A stretch of DNA of 6,934 bases from Syntrophomonas sp. (GTDB lineage: Bacteria; Bacillota; Syntrophomonadia; Syntrophomonadales; Syntrophomonadaceae): positions 1-6,934 of the forward strand of contig JAQUUV010000112.1 in the NCBI GenBank assembly GCA_028693695.1. The letters run 5' to 3'. Numbering within the stretch: the stretch's first letter is position 1; each line of letters begins with the position of its first letter. The notes below the pieces were generated by a model. The model ran no database searches. It saw only the letters and a list, made by a program, of their open reading frames with translations, and was not told where the DNA came from. Below are positions 1-6,700 of this stretch, one piece after another. The position numbers and the translations under genes are program-made.

Positions 1-1088
1 CCGACCAAGTCAACTTCTCTCAGATTTGACTTTATTATATCGGCAACTGTACGCAACACTTGATCTCCGGTCTGATGTCCGTAGCTATCATTTACTTTTT
101 TGAAATGGTCAATATCCAGCATCAGAATACTAAGAGGTTGCTGATAACGCCGGGCCCGGTCAATTTCTAATTGCAGTTTTTCGAATATAAACCTGTGGTT
201 ATATAAATTAGTCAAACCATCGGTGGTGGCATAAACTTCCAACATATCATTGAGCACGTGCAGTTGTTCATTTTTTAATCGCAGTTCTTCTTCTATTTTT
301 CTTCGTTCGGTAATATCGGTTATCATAGTCAGAAGATACTCTTCGTTTTTTATATTGATTATATCTGTAGAATATAGTCCAATAAGATCGTACCCGCTTT
401 TGGTTCGCACTGTGATTTCAACATTGTGGACTTTTTCTGTCTCTAATGCCATTTTTACAGTGGATTCACGTTGCCAACTATTCTCGAAAATACCAAGCTC
501 TATTGATGTGCGGCCGATAACATCTTCTCGACGAAATTCTAGCTTCTCGCAAAATACTTCATTGACATCAAGATAGCGTCCCTCCTTAAGGGAGGAGATA
601 GTCATCATAACTACGTTGGAATGAAAGACATGAGAAAATTTTTCTTCTGATATTTTAAGGTCAGAGATATCTCTGCTGATACCAAACAATACTTCCTCAT
701 CGCTCCATCGCCCCTTAAAGAACCTGGTTTCTACTGGAATATGCTCACCTGTTTTACTCAGAAGGGGAAGCGGGCAATACTTTTCTTCTCCCGTTAAAAT
801 TGAAGATATTATTCTTTGTGCACTGTCACGATCTTCAGGAGTATGGAGTAGCAAGACATTTTGACCCAGTAATTTTTCTTCGCTGTAACCCAAGCGTTCA
901 AGTACGGTACGGTTAACTCTTTTGATATTAGCATTAAGATCCATTACAAATAGGAGACTATTTATATTATCAAAAAAGGCAGTGAAATTATCATGCTGCT
1001 GCTCTTGAAGGGGTACAGTAACTTTCTGTTTACGACCAATCTGGTTTTCCTGACATTGTCCAGGCTTAGAGCCTTCTAAATAGCTCAT
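1..1088 (-). CDS. PAS-PAS-GGDEF diguanylate cyclase, 3' end outside window
   Basis: Probable cytoplasmic sensor that makes cyclic di-GMP from GTP. I translated 362 codons from the ATG at 1088; the frame is open to the left edge. Residues about 33-145 form a first PAS domain (MDLNANIKRVN, then GYSEEKLLGQ, ending in a PAC-like RDISDLK). Residues about 150-265 form a second PAS domain ending in ITDITERRK. A short coiled-coil-like linker (EEELRLKNEQLHVLN) leads into the GGDEF domain, recognisable from TTDGLTNLYNHRF (288-300) and LDIDHFKKVNDSYGHQTGD (324-342), which includes the metal-binding Asp325. The GG[DE]EF signature itself lies beyond the window, so catalytic competence, or an additional EAL domain, cannot be judged. 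No transmembrane segment is visible, so the sensed signal is probably intracellular (PAS ligands are often haem, flavin or small molecules). The start is supported by AGGGAGGG at 1104-1097, 8 nt upstream; the ATG at 1096 is out of frame and stops after three codons. Confidence 0.93.
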   Translation of the reverse strand, partial: MSYLEGSKPGQCQENQIGRKQKVTVPLQEQQHDNFTAFFDNINSLLFVMDLNANIKRVNRTVLERLGYSEEKLLGQNVLLLHTPEDRDSAQRIISSILTGEEKYCPLPLLSKTGEHIPVETRFFKGRWSDEEVLFGISRDISDLKISEEKFSHVFHSNVVMMTISSLKEGRYLDVNEVFCEKLEFRREDVIGRTSIELGIFENSWQRESTVKMALETEKVHNVEITVRTKSGYDLIGLYSTDIINIKNEEYLLTMITDITERRKIEEELRLKNEQLHVLNDMLEVYATTDGLTNLYNHRFIFEKLQLEIDRARRYQQPLSILMLDIDHFKKVNDSYGHQTGDQVLRTVADIIKSNLREVDLV

Positions 1089-1149
1089 TGATTCATCCCT
1101 CCCTATGTGCAATATTCCCTAATTCCATTTTGATAGGAGTTATATAGTT

Positions 1150-1208
1150 ATTATATCGTAAAAATACACCAATATTGTTTGAGATCGGAAGAAAAAAATA
1201 TATTGGTG
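1150..1208 (-). promoter_or_regulatory. Candidate -10 and 9-bp dyad upstream of the GGDEF gene
   Basis: On the minus strand a perfect TATAAT lies at 1155-1150, about 60 nt before the ATG of the PAS-GGDEF gene. No good -35 is seen at 16-18 bp (the best hexamer is ACAATA), so the promoter may be weak or activator-dependent. Overlapping the -35 area is a perfect 9-bp inverted repeat, CACCAATAT (1167-1175) and ATATTGGTG (1200-1208), with 24 nt between the arms. Read as DNA it could be an operator; read as RNA it would be a weak, AT-rich hairpin. Regulation is inference. Confidence 0.35.
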
Positions 1209-1273
1209 ATAATTTAAGGAAAGTATGTCAAAAAGTTCATAAGTCATGGCATCGAAATGGCACCAGGATGGAA

Positions 1274-1305
1274 AAAGGGAAGAAATTTAAAAATTTCTTC
1301 CCTTT
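1274..1305 (-). terminator. Rho-independent terminator after tRNA-Lys
   Basis: A perfect 15-bp inverted repeat has arms AAAGGGAAGAAATTT (1274-1288) and its complement (1291-1305) with a 2-nt centre; in RNA the AT-rich top would open into a larger loop. On the minus strand the stem ends in CCCTTT and continues TTCC, giving a run of five T. It starts 28 nt after the tRNA 3' end on the same strand, which fits termination of the tRNA transcript. Some read-through into the PAS-GGDEF gene is possible. Confidence 0.75.
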
Positions 1306-1332
1306 AGAACACCTATATACCTTGCTTTTTAA

Positions 1333-1408
1333 TGGTGGGCCATGCAGGAATCGAACCTGCAACCTTGTGATTAAGAGTCACCTGCTCTGCCAATTGAGCT
1401 AATGGCCC
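1333..1408 (-). tRNA. tRNA-Lys (anticodon CTT)
   Basis: A complete 76-nt cloverleaf reads on the minus strand. The acceptor stem GGGCCAT pairs fully with ATGGCCC, followed by discriminator A and an encoded CCA (1335-1333). The D arm is GCTC/GAGC with an 8-nt AATTGGCA loop. The anticodon loop CTCTTAA has anticodon CTT at 1375-1373, which reads the lysine codon AAG. The variable loop is 5 nt. The T arm is GCAGG-TTCGATT-CCTGC. One oddity: the outermost pair of the anticodon stem (27-43) is G-A instead of Watson-Crick, so that stem is GGTGA/TCACA. All other stems are perfect, so I regard the gene as functional. Confidence 0.97.
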
Positions 1409-1434
1409 GAGATGGTTTGTTTGCAACAATTAAG

Positions 1435-1463
1435 ATTATAACCTCTGAGTTTGAATAAATCAA
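1435..1463 (-). promoter_or_regulatory. Sigma-A-type promoter of tRNA-Lys
   Basis: On the minus strand TTGATT (1463-1458) and TATAAT (1440-1435) are separated by exactly 17 bp. The predicted start is near 1428, giving a leader of about 20 nt to be removed by RNase P. Position, spacing and a consensus -10 make this the likely promoter of the tRNA gene. Confidence 0.75.
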
Positions 1464-1566
1464 TATATATTCGGTAATTATTGCATAGCAACTTAAAATA
1501 TCAGGATTTTTCTAGTGTGAATAGATCAATAGCAATAATTAGGGATATACATAAAAAGAACAGGAA

Positions 1567-1596
1567 TTGACTTTCGGATGTAGAACTAAAAATTAT
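1567..1596 (+). promoter_or_regulatory. Weak candidate promoter for the hydrolase gene
   Basis: TTGACT (1567-1572) matches five of six -35 bases, but at 18 bp the -10 is only AATTAT (1591-1596). TATAAG at 1594 is closer to consensus but lies 21 bp from the -35, which is too far. The remaining bases between the tRNA promoter and the hydrolase (about 1464-1660) are AT-rich, and I recognise nothing else in them. Confidence 0.25.
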
Positions 1597-1660
1597 AAGC
1601 ATGAAATCCAGGTAATTCTATATGCAACTCGAAATGTGATGTATAAGGATATATTAAAAG

Positions 1661-1667
1661 CGGGGTG
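1661..1667 (+). promoter_or_regulatory. Ribosome binding site deciding the hydrolase start
   Basis: CGGGGTG lies 6 nt before the ATG at 1674. The frame is also open from GTG at 1665 and TTG at 1668, but those codons lie inside or directly after this purine block and so would have no ribosome binding site of their own. The ATG is therefore preferred. Confidence 0.6.
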
Positions 1668-1673
1668 TTGATA

Positions 1674-2429
1674 ATGCAAAACGTGACCATCAGTAATAAA
1701 TATCTGGAGAAGCTGGAGGCTTACCTATTTGAACCTCCGGAAATAGGGCGCTATATGTTAGTGGTATGCCATGGATTCAGGGGGGCCAAAGAAAATGGTG
1801 GGAAAATTTATGCATTTGCTGAAAAGCTCCAGCAATTAGGCATTGGTACCTTGGCATTTGATTTCAGTGGCAGTGGTAGTAGTGAAGGCGATTTTTCGCA
1901 GATTACCCTTACACGCCAGGCTGATGACCTTGAACAGGTTTTGGACTATATTGATGCCAAATTTTCGTTGCCCATTATTTTGCTAGGGAGAAGTTTTGGG
2001 GGAAGTACGGTTCTAGCTGGAGGTTCAAAGGACCAAAGAATTGCTGGGTATATACTATGGTCGGTTCCGGCCAAGCTGGAACAAACCTTTGCTAAAATTA
2101 TGCCTGAAGACTTCAAACGTATGAAAAGAGGAGAAGCCGCTAAGATAAGGGATGAGGTAGGGGAATATATGCTCTGTCCGGATCTGGTTTCGGATTTTAG
2201 TCATCATGATATGGAATCTTACCTTCAAGATATTCAATCGAGACCGGTTTTAATAGTACACGCCAAGGATGATGAAGTCGTTGATCCTAGTAATGCTGTT
2301 TATATGCAGGAAAGGCTAAATAGCTGTAGTTTATTTCTGGTAGATAATGCAGGTCATCGGTTCTTGGATAAAACTGCCATGAGAGAAAAAATAACGATTG
2401 ATTGGCTAAAAGATAAATACCAATTATAG
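1674..2429 (+). CDS. Alpha/beta hydrolase (serine esterase/peptidase-like)
   Basis: A 251-residue alpha/beta-hydrolase-fold enzyme, probably cytoplasmic because no signal peptide is visible. The fold's landmarks are in order: the oxyanion-hole strand end VVCHGFRG (30-37), the strand and turn TLAFDFSGSGSSEGDF (59-74), the nucleophile elbow GRSFGG with Ser107, a probable lid segment with a hydrophilic helix (about 134-182), the acid strand LIVHAKDDEVV with Asp200 as likely catalytic acid, and NAGHRF with His228. The full Ser-Asp-His triad is therefore present. The family acts on esters, amides and thioesters; the substrate cannot be read from sequence. It resembles small monodomain hydrolases often annotated as prolyl-oligopeptidase-like or YqkD/BAAT-like. 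It stands alone, converging on the deacetylase with only 46 bp between their stop codons, so no operon partner suggests its role. Confidence 0.92.
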   Translation: MQNVTISNKYLEKLEAYLFEPPEIGRYMLVVCHGFRGAKENGGKIYAFAEKLQQLGIGTLAFDFSGSGSSEGDFSQITLTRQADDLEQVLDYIDAKFSLPIILLGRSFGGSTVLAGGSKDQRIAGYILWSVPAKLEQTFAKIMPEDFKRMKRGEAAKIRDEVGEYMLCPDLVSDFSHHDMESYLQDIQSRPVLIVHAKDDEVVDPSNAVYMQERLNSCSLFLVDNAGHRFLDKTAMREKITIDWLKDKYQL

Positions 2430-2475
2430 AAAGTAACGGAAGAGGTGTACGCTCTTAAAGAAACCGGTACCTTCT

Positions 2476-3384
2476 CTACTGAATGTTTTTAGCAAAGGAA
2501 CTAATAGTATCAGCCTTGAACACCCTTATTCTGGGTAGGAGATACAAATCATCCTGAGATGTTGCTTTGCGGAAGTTGACAGTAACCGCCGATGTGTAAC
2601 CAGCCTTCTTTATCACTGCAGGTATATTTTCGTTATAGGCTCCGCAAGGATAACAAAAGGAATCAATCTTAGTCCCTAACTTTTGTTCCAATATTTGTTT
2701 GGAACCCACTACTTCCTGGGCTAAAGCAGTTGGGCTCACGGTATTTAATGCCGGATGGGTATGGGAGTGGCTGCCAATTTCTACCCCGCCCGAATGCAGT
2801 ATTTTAATGTGATCCCAGGTAAGATAGTTGTAGAGTCCGGGAAAACTGCTACATACATAAACGGTTGCAGGAAAAGCACATTCTTCCAGAATGGGCCATG
2901 CTCTATTGTAAATCGACACATACCCATCATCAAAGGTTATAACCGCAACCTTGGGTGGTATTTGTTTGTTTGCCAGCATTTCCCGAGCTTGAGTCATGGT
3001 TACTATCTTGTACCCATTGGATCTCAAGTAATGCATTTGGGCACGAAAATTTTTTTCTGAAACGTACAGGCTGCTGGGACCGTCTCCAATTTCATGATAC
3101 ATAAGAATAGGAACCGAAAGGGTCTTTACTGGAGGATTTGCCGGTGGTGGTGTTACCGTGCCAACAGTAGGGGTCACTCCGTTATCAATTCGAGTTGCAG
3201 ATTCCGGGCTGGCGATGGTTTCATTCACCGGCGATTTCCTATTGTGAACTATATTTTCTGGTCTAGACATAAATACTTCTAGCGTAGATTTAAAATCTTT
3301 GAAGTCAGCCAAAGAAAGGCTAAAAGATATAACCATTCCTAAGATAATTAGGAGGGGAAATAAATACAGGTATTTCTTTTTCAA
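2476..3384 (-). CDS. Polysaccharide deacetylase (NodB/CE4 family), membrane-anchored or secreted
   Basis: A 302-residue predicted extracytoplasmic enzyme that removes acetyl groups from N-acetylated surface sugars such as peptidoglycan or an exopolysaccharide; the exact substrate is unknown. Residues 1-26 are a Lys-rich start plus one hydrophobic segment, which is a signal peptide or membrane anchor; there is no lipobox Cys. Residues about 50-88 are a Pro/Thr-rich linker. The NodB domain begins at VPILMYHEIG (91-100). Motif 1 is TFDDG (150-154; catalytic Asp152 and metal ligand Asp153). Motif 2 is HSHTH (metal ligands His206 and His210). Motif 3 is FCYPCGAYN (243-251). A later LPRIRVF (283-289) matches the conserved Arg motif. 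The start is TTG, the only in-frame candidate after AGGAGG (3401-3396); the 11-nt spacing is somewhat long. It is divergent from the SLH-phospholipase gene, another envelope protein. Confidence 0.93.
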   Translation of the reverse strand: MKKKYLYLFPLLIILGMVISFSLSLADFKDFKSTLEVFMSRPENIVHNRKSPVNETIASPESATRIDNGVTPTVGTVTPPPANPPVKTLSVPILMYHEIGDGPSSLYVSEKNFRAQMHYLRSNGYKIVTMTQAREMLANKQIPPKVAVITFDDGYVSIYNRAWPILEECAFPATVYVCSSFPGLYNYLTWDHIKILHSGGVEIGSHSHTHPALNTVSPTALAQEVVGSKQILEQKLGTKIDSFCYPCGAYNENIPAVIKKAGYTSAVTVNFRKATSQDDLYLLPRIRVFKADTISSFAKNIQ

Positions 3385-3478
3385 GGCTGAATCTTCCTCC
3401 TGTCGTACAATATTGAACCACTAAAAGCATCAAAATTATGTTTATTATTCCTTGCGAAGAAAAAATTAGTGCTTTTAA

Positions 3479-3506
3479 ATTATAGCTTATCAAGCTACTA
3501 TTTCAA
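3479..3506 (-). promoter_or_regulatory. Promoter of the deacetylase with an operator-like dyad in its spacer
   Basis: On the minus strand TTGAAA (3506-3501) and a perfect TATAAT (3484-3479) are 16 bp apart. The predicted start is near 3472, giving an untranslated leader of about 87 nt. Between the two hexamers, overlapping the -10 by two bases, is the perfect dyad TAGCTT-ATC-AAGCTA (3483-3497), the position expected for a repressor or a MerR-type activator. The promoter call is from sequence; the operator is inference. Confidence 0.6.
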
Positions 3507-3606
3507 GTCTTAAATTTTGATATAAAGTGGGAAGAGGGTGACATTTATCGGCCCGCTGTTTTCTTGTTGCCTGTTTTCTCCTTTTTTCATCATTTTTCCC
3601 CTAATA

Positions 3607-3637
3607 TTGACCAATAATATGAAAGATATTGTATAAT
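3607..3637 (+). promoter_or_regulatory. Candidate promoter of the SLH-phospholipase gene
   Basis: TTGACC (3607-3612) and TATAAT (3632-3637) are separated by 19 bp, slightly long for sigma-A. The predicted start near 3644 leaves a leader of about 88 nt. A second TATAAT at 3675-3680 lacks a good -35. The exact inverted repeat AATGACT (3635-3641) and AGTCATT (3657-3663), with an inner 3-bp match, overlaps the end of the -10 and the predicted start, so it could be an operator. Confidence 0.5.
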
Positions 3638-3715
3638 GACTTAAGTTGGCGACTGTAGTCATTATTTTTGCTCTTATAATATTTCATAAAATATTACACA
3701 AACAACTTTTTAAAC

Positions 3716-3725
3716 AAGGGGAGGT
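3716..3725 (+). promoter_or_regulatory. Ribosome binding site fixing the GTG start at 3732
   Basis: AAGGGGAGGT places GGAGG seven nt before GTG at 3732. The next in-frame ATG codons fall inside the hydrophobic signal peptide, so GTG is the only sensible start. Confidence 0.85.
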
Positions 3726-3731
3726 AATAAC

Positions 3732-6700
3732 GTGAAGTTAAGAAAAAGTACCTTGGTAAGTATCTTGTTGGTAATGCTGTTTTCGATTACTATGCCGGTT
3801 TTTGCTCAGAACTTAGATACTACAGGGCATTGGGCTGCCACACAGGTGAACGATTTTTTGGGAAAAGGTCTTATACAGGGTTATGAAGATGGTACATTTA
3901 AGCCGGATAATAATATTGCCAGAGCCGAATTTGTTGCGGTACTAAACCGGGCACTGGGATTGACTGCTAAGACTACAATTGCTTTTTCAGATGTTTCTTC
4001 AGATGTATGGTATGCAGGTGATATTGAAAAAGCAAAAGCAGCCGGATATATATCAGGTTACGAAGATGGCACATTTAAACCTGATAACCTTATAACCAGG
4101 GTAGAGGTAGCAAAAATACTTTCCTCAGTACTGAAGTTAAGAAATCATGAAGTCGCTGCAAAACTTAACGGATACCAAGATGCTGGATATATACCGCAAT
4201 GGGGAAAGGAATCACTCAATTCGGCAGTTATAGAACAATACTTTCAAGGATATCCCGACAATACTATTCGGCCTCTAAATAATATTAGCAGGGCAGAAGC
4301 CGTGACGGTTTTATACCAGGCTCTCGGAACAGTATACAATGTTGCAGGTATTTATGGACCGGAAAAGGATCCAACAGCTATTACGGGAAACGTGACTGTA
4401 ACCTGTCCAGGTGTGAATATTAGAAATGCCAAAATTGAAGGCAATCTTATACTTACAGCCGGAGTAGGGGATGGTAATGTCCAACTTGACAACGTAAGCG
4501 TTACAGGCAGGACATTAATAAGCGGTGGTGGTGCACATTCGGTTATTATACATAATTCCAATCTGAATGAAGTGCTGGTTGATAAAGATTTTGGCGAGAC
4601 CCCCAGAATCGTAGCTGAAGGTACATCCGTGGTAGGAAATGTGACCCTTGAATCTGCTGCCAGGTTGGAAGAAAACAATCTGGCAGGTCAAGGCTTTGGT
4701 GTTGTTCAAGTATCGCCCACGTATACTGGTAATTCGGAACTGCAATTTGCCGGCGATTTTCAAGTGTACGTTGATGCAAAAGCAGATATTGAATTTGTAA
4801 ACGGAAATGTCACCCTGGAAACATCTGCTCAAGCTGCCGGCACTATGATTAATGTATTAAAAGAAGCTACAATAGTAAACTTTATAGCAGGTGCTTCTGC
4901 TCAAGTCAAAGGCGAAGGCAAGGTTGAAAAAGCGGAGGTAAATGCTGCTGGTCTTACTTTCCAACAACAGGTTACAGAACTTGTTCTAGGACATGGAATT
5001 ATAGCGTCTATTGCGGGTAAGATACTGGATAAATCGACTGCTTCAACCAATGCTGTAAATCCCGTTGTACCTAAAAGTACTGGAAGCTCAAAATCGTCTG
5101 CCCAAAATCCCCCGGAATTGACGGCTGACATTGCCGATAATAAGGTTAGCCAGGAAATTAACCTTAGCTTTGCTGATAATCCGGCTTGGAGAGCGGCTAT
5201 TAGCGATATTACCGTCAACTTTACCTCCATTGCCAGCCAGTATAGCGTTGCTTCGGGAAACATCACCATTAATGCGGATGTCTTTACAGAGGTCCGCAAC
5301 TATATGATTATTGTCAAAGCCACCGGTTATCAGGACGCGACTGTTATACAGGCTATTAAACAAGCAGGCTTTGGCGGCATGCCTGGTGCAGTACAAGACA
5401 ACAATGAGATACATTACTATTTTGATAAAATCTCCCTGAAGTCAGTTATCTTCAGAAACTACCTTTCGGGGGACATGGGATATCCTATTTGTGATGTAAA
5501 ACTGATGCAGCAGGTAGGGGATGAAGATTGGAGAATCCTTAATGCCAATAATCCTAATTCAGGTCAGGCCGTGAAGTTCAATGATACAGTGTATCTTAGT
5601 TCACACTGGTGGTGGGACAATTACCTTCAAGCATCAGGAGATAATGCTGATCTCAAACTGGTGCCTCAACCCAGCGCATGGGTAATTAAAGATTCTAAGA
5701 ATCCTGATTCCACCGCCACGGTAAAGCGGGGGGATACTGTGTATCTCCAGTCAGTCAACTGGGGGAATTACCTTTCTGGGCAAGGTTCAGGGGATAATGC
5801 CAAGGTTAAAATGATCCAAACCCCCGGAGCATATGAAAGATGGTTAATTGCGCCCAAGGACTATATTCACCAGCCGGTTAGCGTTGAAATACATTATGGC
5901 GATATTGTCAATGCAAAATCAGATAAGTTCCGCACCCACGTCTCGGGGACAGGCGGAAGTGATTACGCCGCCGTACAACTGATGCAGTATCCGGGAGAAT
6001 CAGAAAATTGGATGCTTGTGGATCCTGAGCAGCCGGATTCTACCGAGGCTGTGAAGTTCAATGAGCCAGTGCAGCTCCGGTCAGTTTATTGGAATAACTA
6101 TCTTTCTGTGCGATATTACCAATATCCGGCCCAGCCTGATAGGAACGGGTACGTTATTGGGATGGCGGATCTGCCCTACCAACAGGAGACCTGGAAATTT
6201 ATAAATGCTGCGAATAATGATTCCACCGACACAGTAAAACCGGATGATAAGGTGCTGCTCCAGTCGGCCAACTGGAAGAACTATCTTTCCGGGCAAGGTT
6301 CAGGGGACAATGCTGGTGTCAAAATGGTAACGCTTCCACAAAACGAGGACAGTTGGTACATCATACCGAAAGACTATTTTCGCAACTGGATGTCGTTTGC
6401 ACCGGAAATAATTAATAAACCGCTCCGGGAGGTTGCTTTCCCCGCAACTCACGATACCGGAACATGGGATTTCATAGATGAAATAGCTCCGGAAGATGAA
6501 AACACACAACTAATAAACGATGCCTTAACCACTGTTGACACGCTTATTGCTCAGATTGATCAAATAAAATTTCTTACAATCAATGACGACCAATTGCAGC
6601 AAATGAAAAATGCAGCATATGGAGTTGTCTACGATTCTATAAAAGACCTGGCCATATGCAACGACTATAATATTGCCCAGCAGCTCGATGCAGGAATCCG

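Larger units (their letters stand above)
3385..3731. other. Divergent intergenic control region
   Basis: This 347-bp stretch separates the deacetylase from the SLH-phospholipase gene. It holds one convincing promoter per strand, two ribosome binding sites and small dyads (listed separately). I see no coding frame. Positions about 3520-3600 are pyrimidine-rich with no structure that I recognise. A long-range 8-bp inverted repeat, TAAAAGCA (3422-3429) and TGCTTTTA (3470-3477), lies in the deacetylase leader and may be chance. Confidence 0.6.

Noticed and set aside
250..576. A 108-codon plus-strand frame
   Set aside because: It is antisense to the second PAS domain and has a Ser/Ile-rich, low-complexity composition with no ribosome binding site.
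1175..1402. A 75-codon open frame on the plus strand
   Set aside because: It runs through the terminator hairpin and antisense across the tRNA; its C-terminal peptide (GPCRNRTCNLVIKS) is simply the tRNA complement translated, a well-known false gene.
2055..2237. A 60-codon minus-strand frame
   Set aside because: It is antisense to the lid region of the alpha/beta hydrolase, with no ribosome binding site or recognisable motif.
2441..2490. Possible terminator between the convergent hydrolase and deacetylase genes
   Set aside because: AGAGG-t-GTAC can pair with GTACCTTCT, but the stem has a bulge and a G-T pair, the loop is 16 nt, and the T run starts 10 nt after the stem, so it does not meet the usual pattern.
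2755..3282. Two plus-strand frames of 101 and 62 codons
   Set aside because: Both are antisense to the NodB domain and linker of the deacetylase, whose catalytic motifs prove the minus-strand frame.
3675..3680. Second TATAAT upstream of the SLH-phospholipase gene
   Set aside because: No acceptable -35 lies 16-18 bp upstream (best is ACTGTA), so the upstream TTGACC/TATAAT pair is preferred.
4352..5414. Several overlapping minus-strand frames of 77-132 codons
   Set aside because: They are shadows of the SLH-phospholipase reading frame, which is recognisable on the plus strand throughout by its domains.
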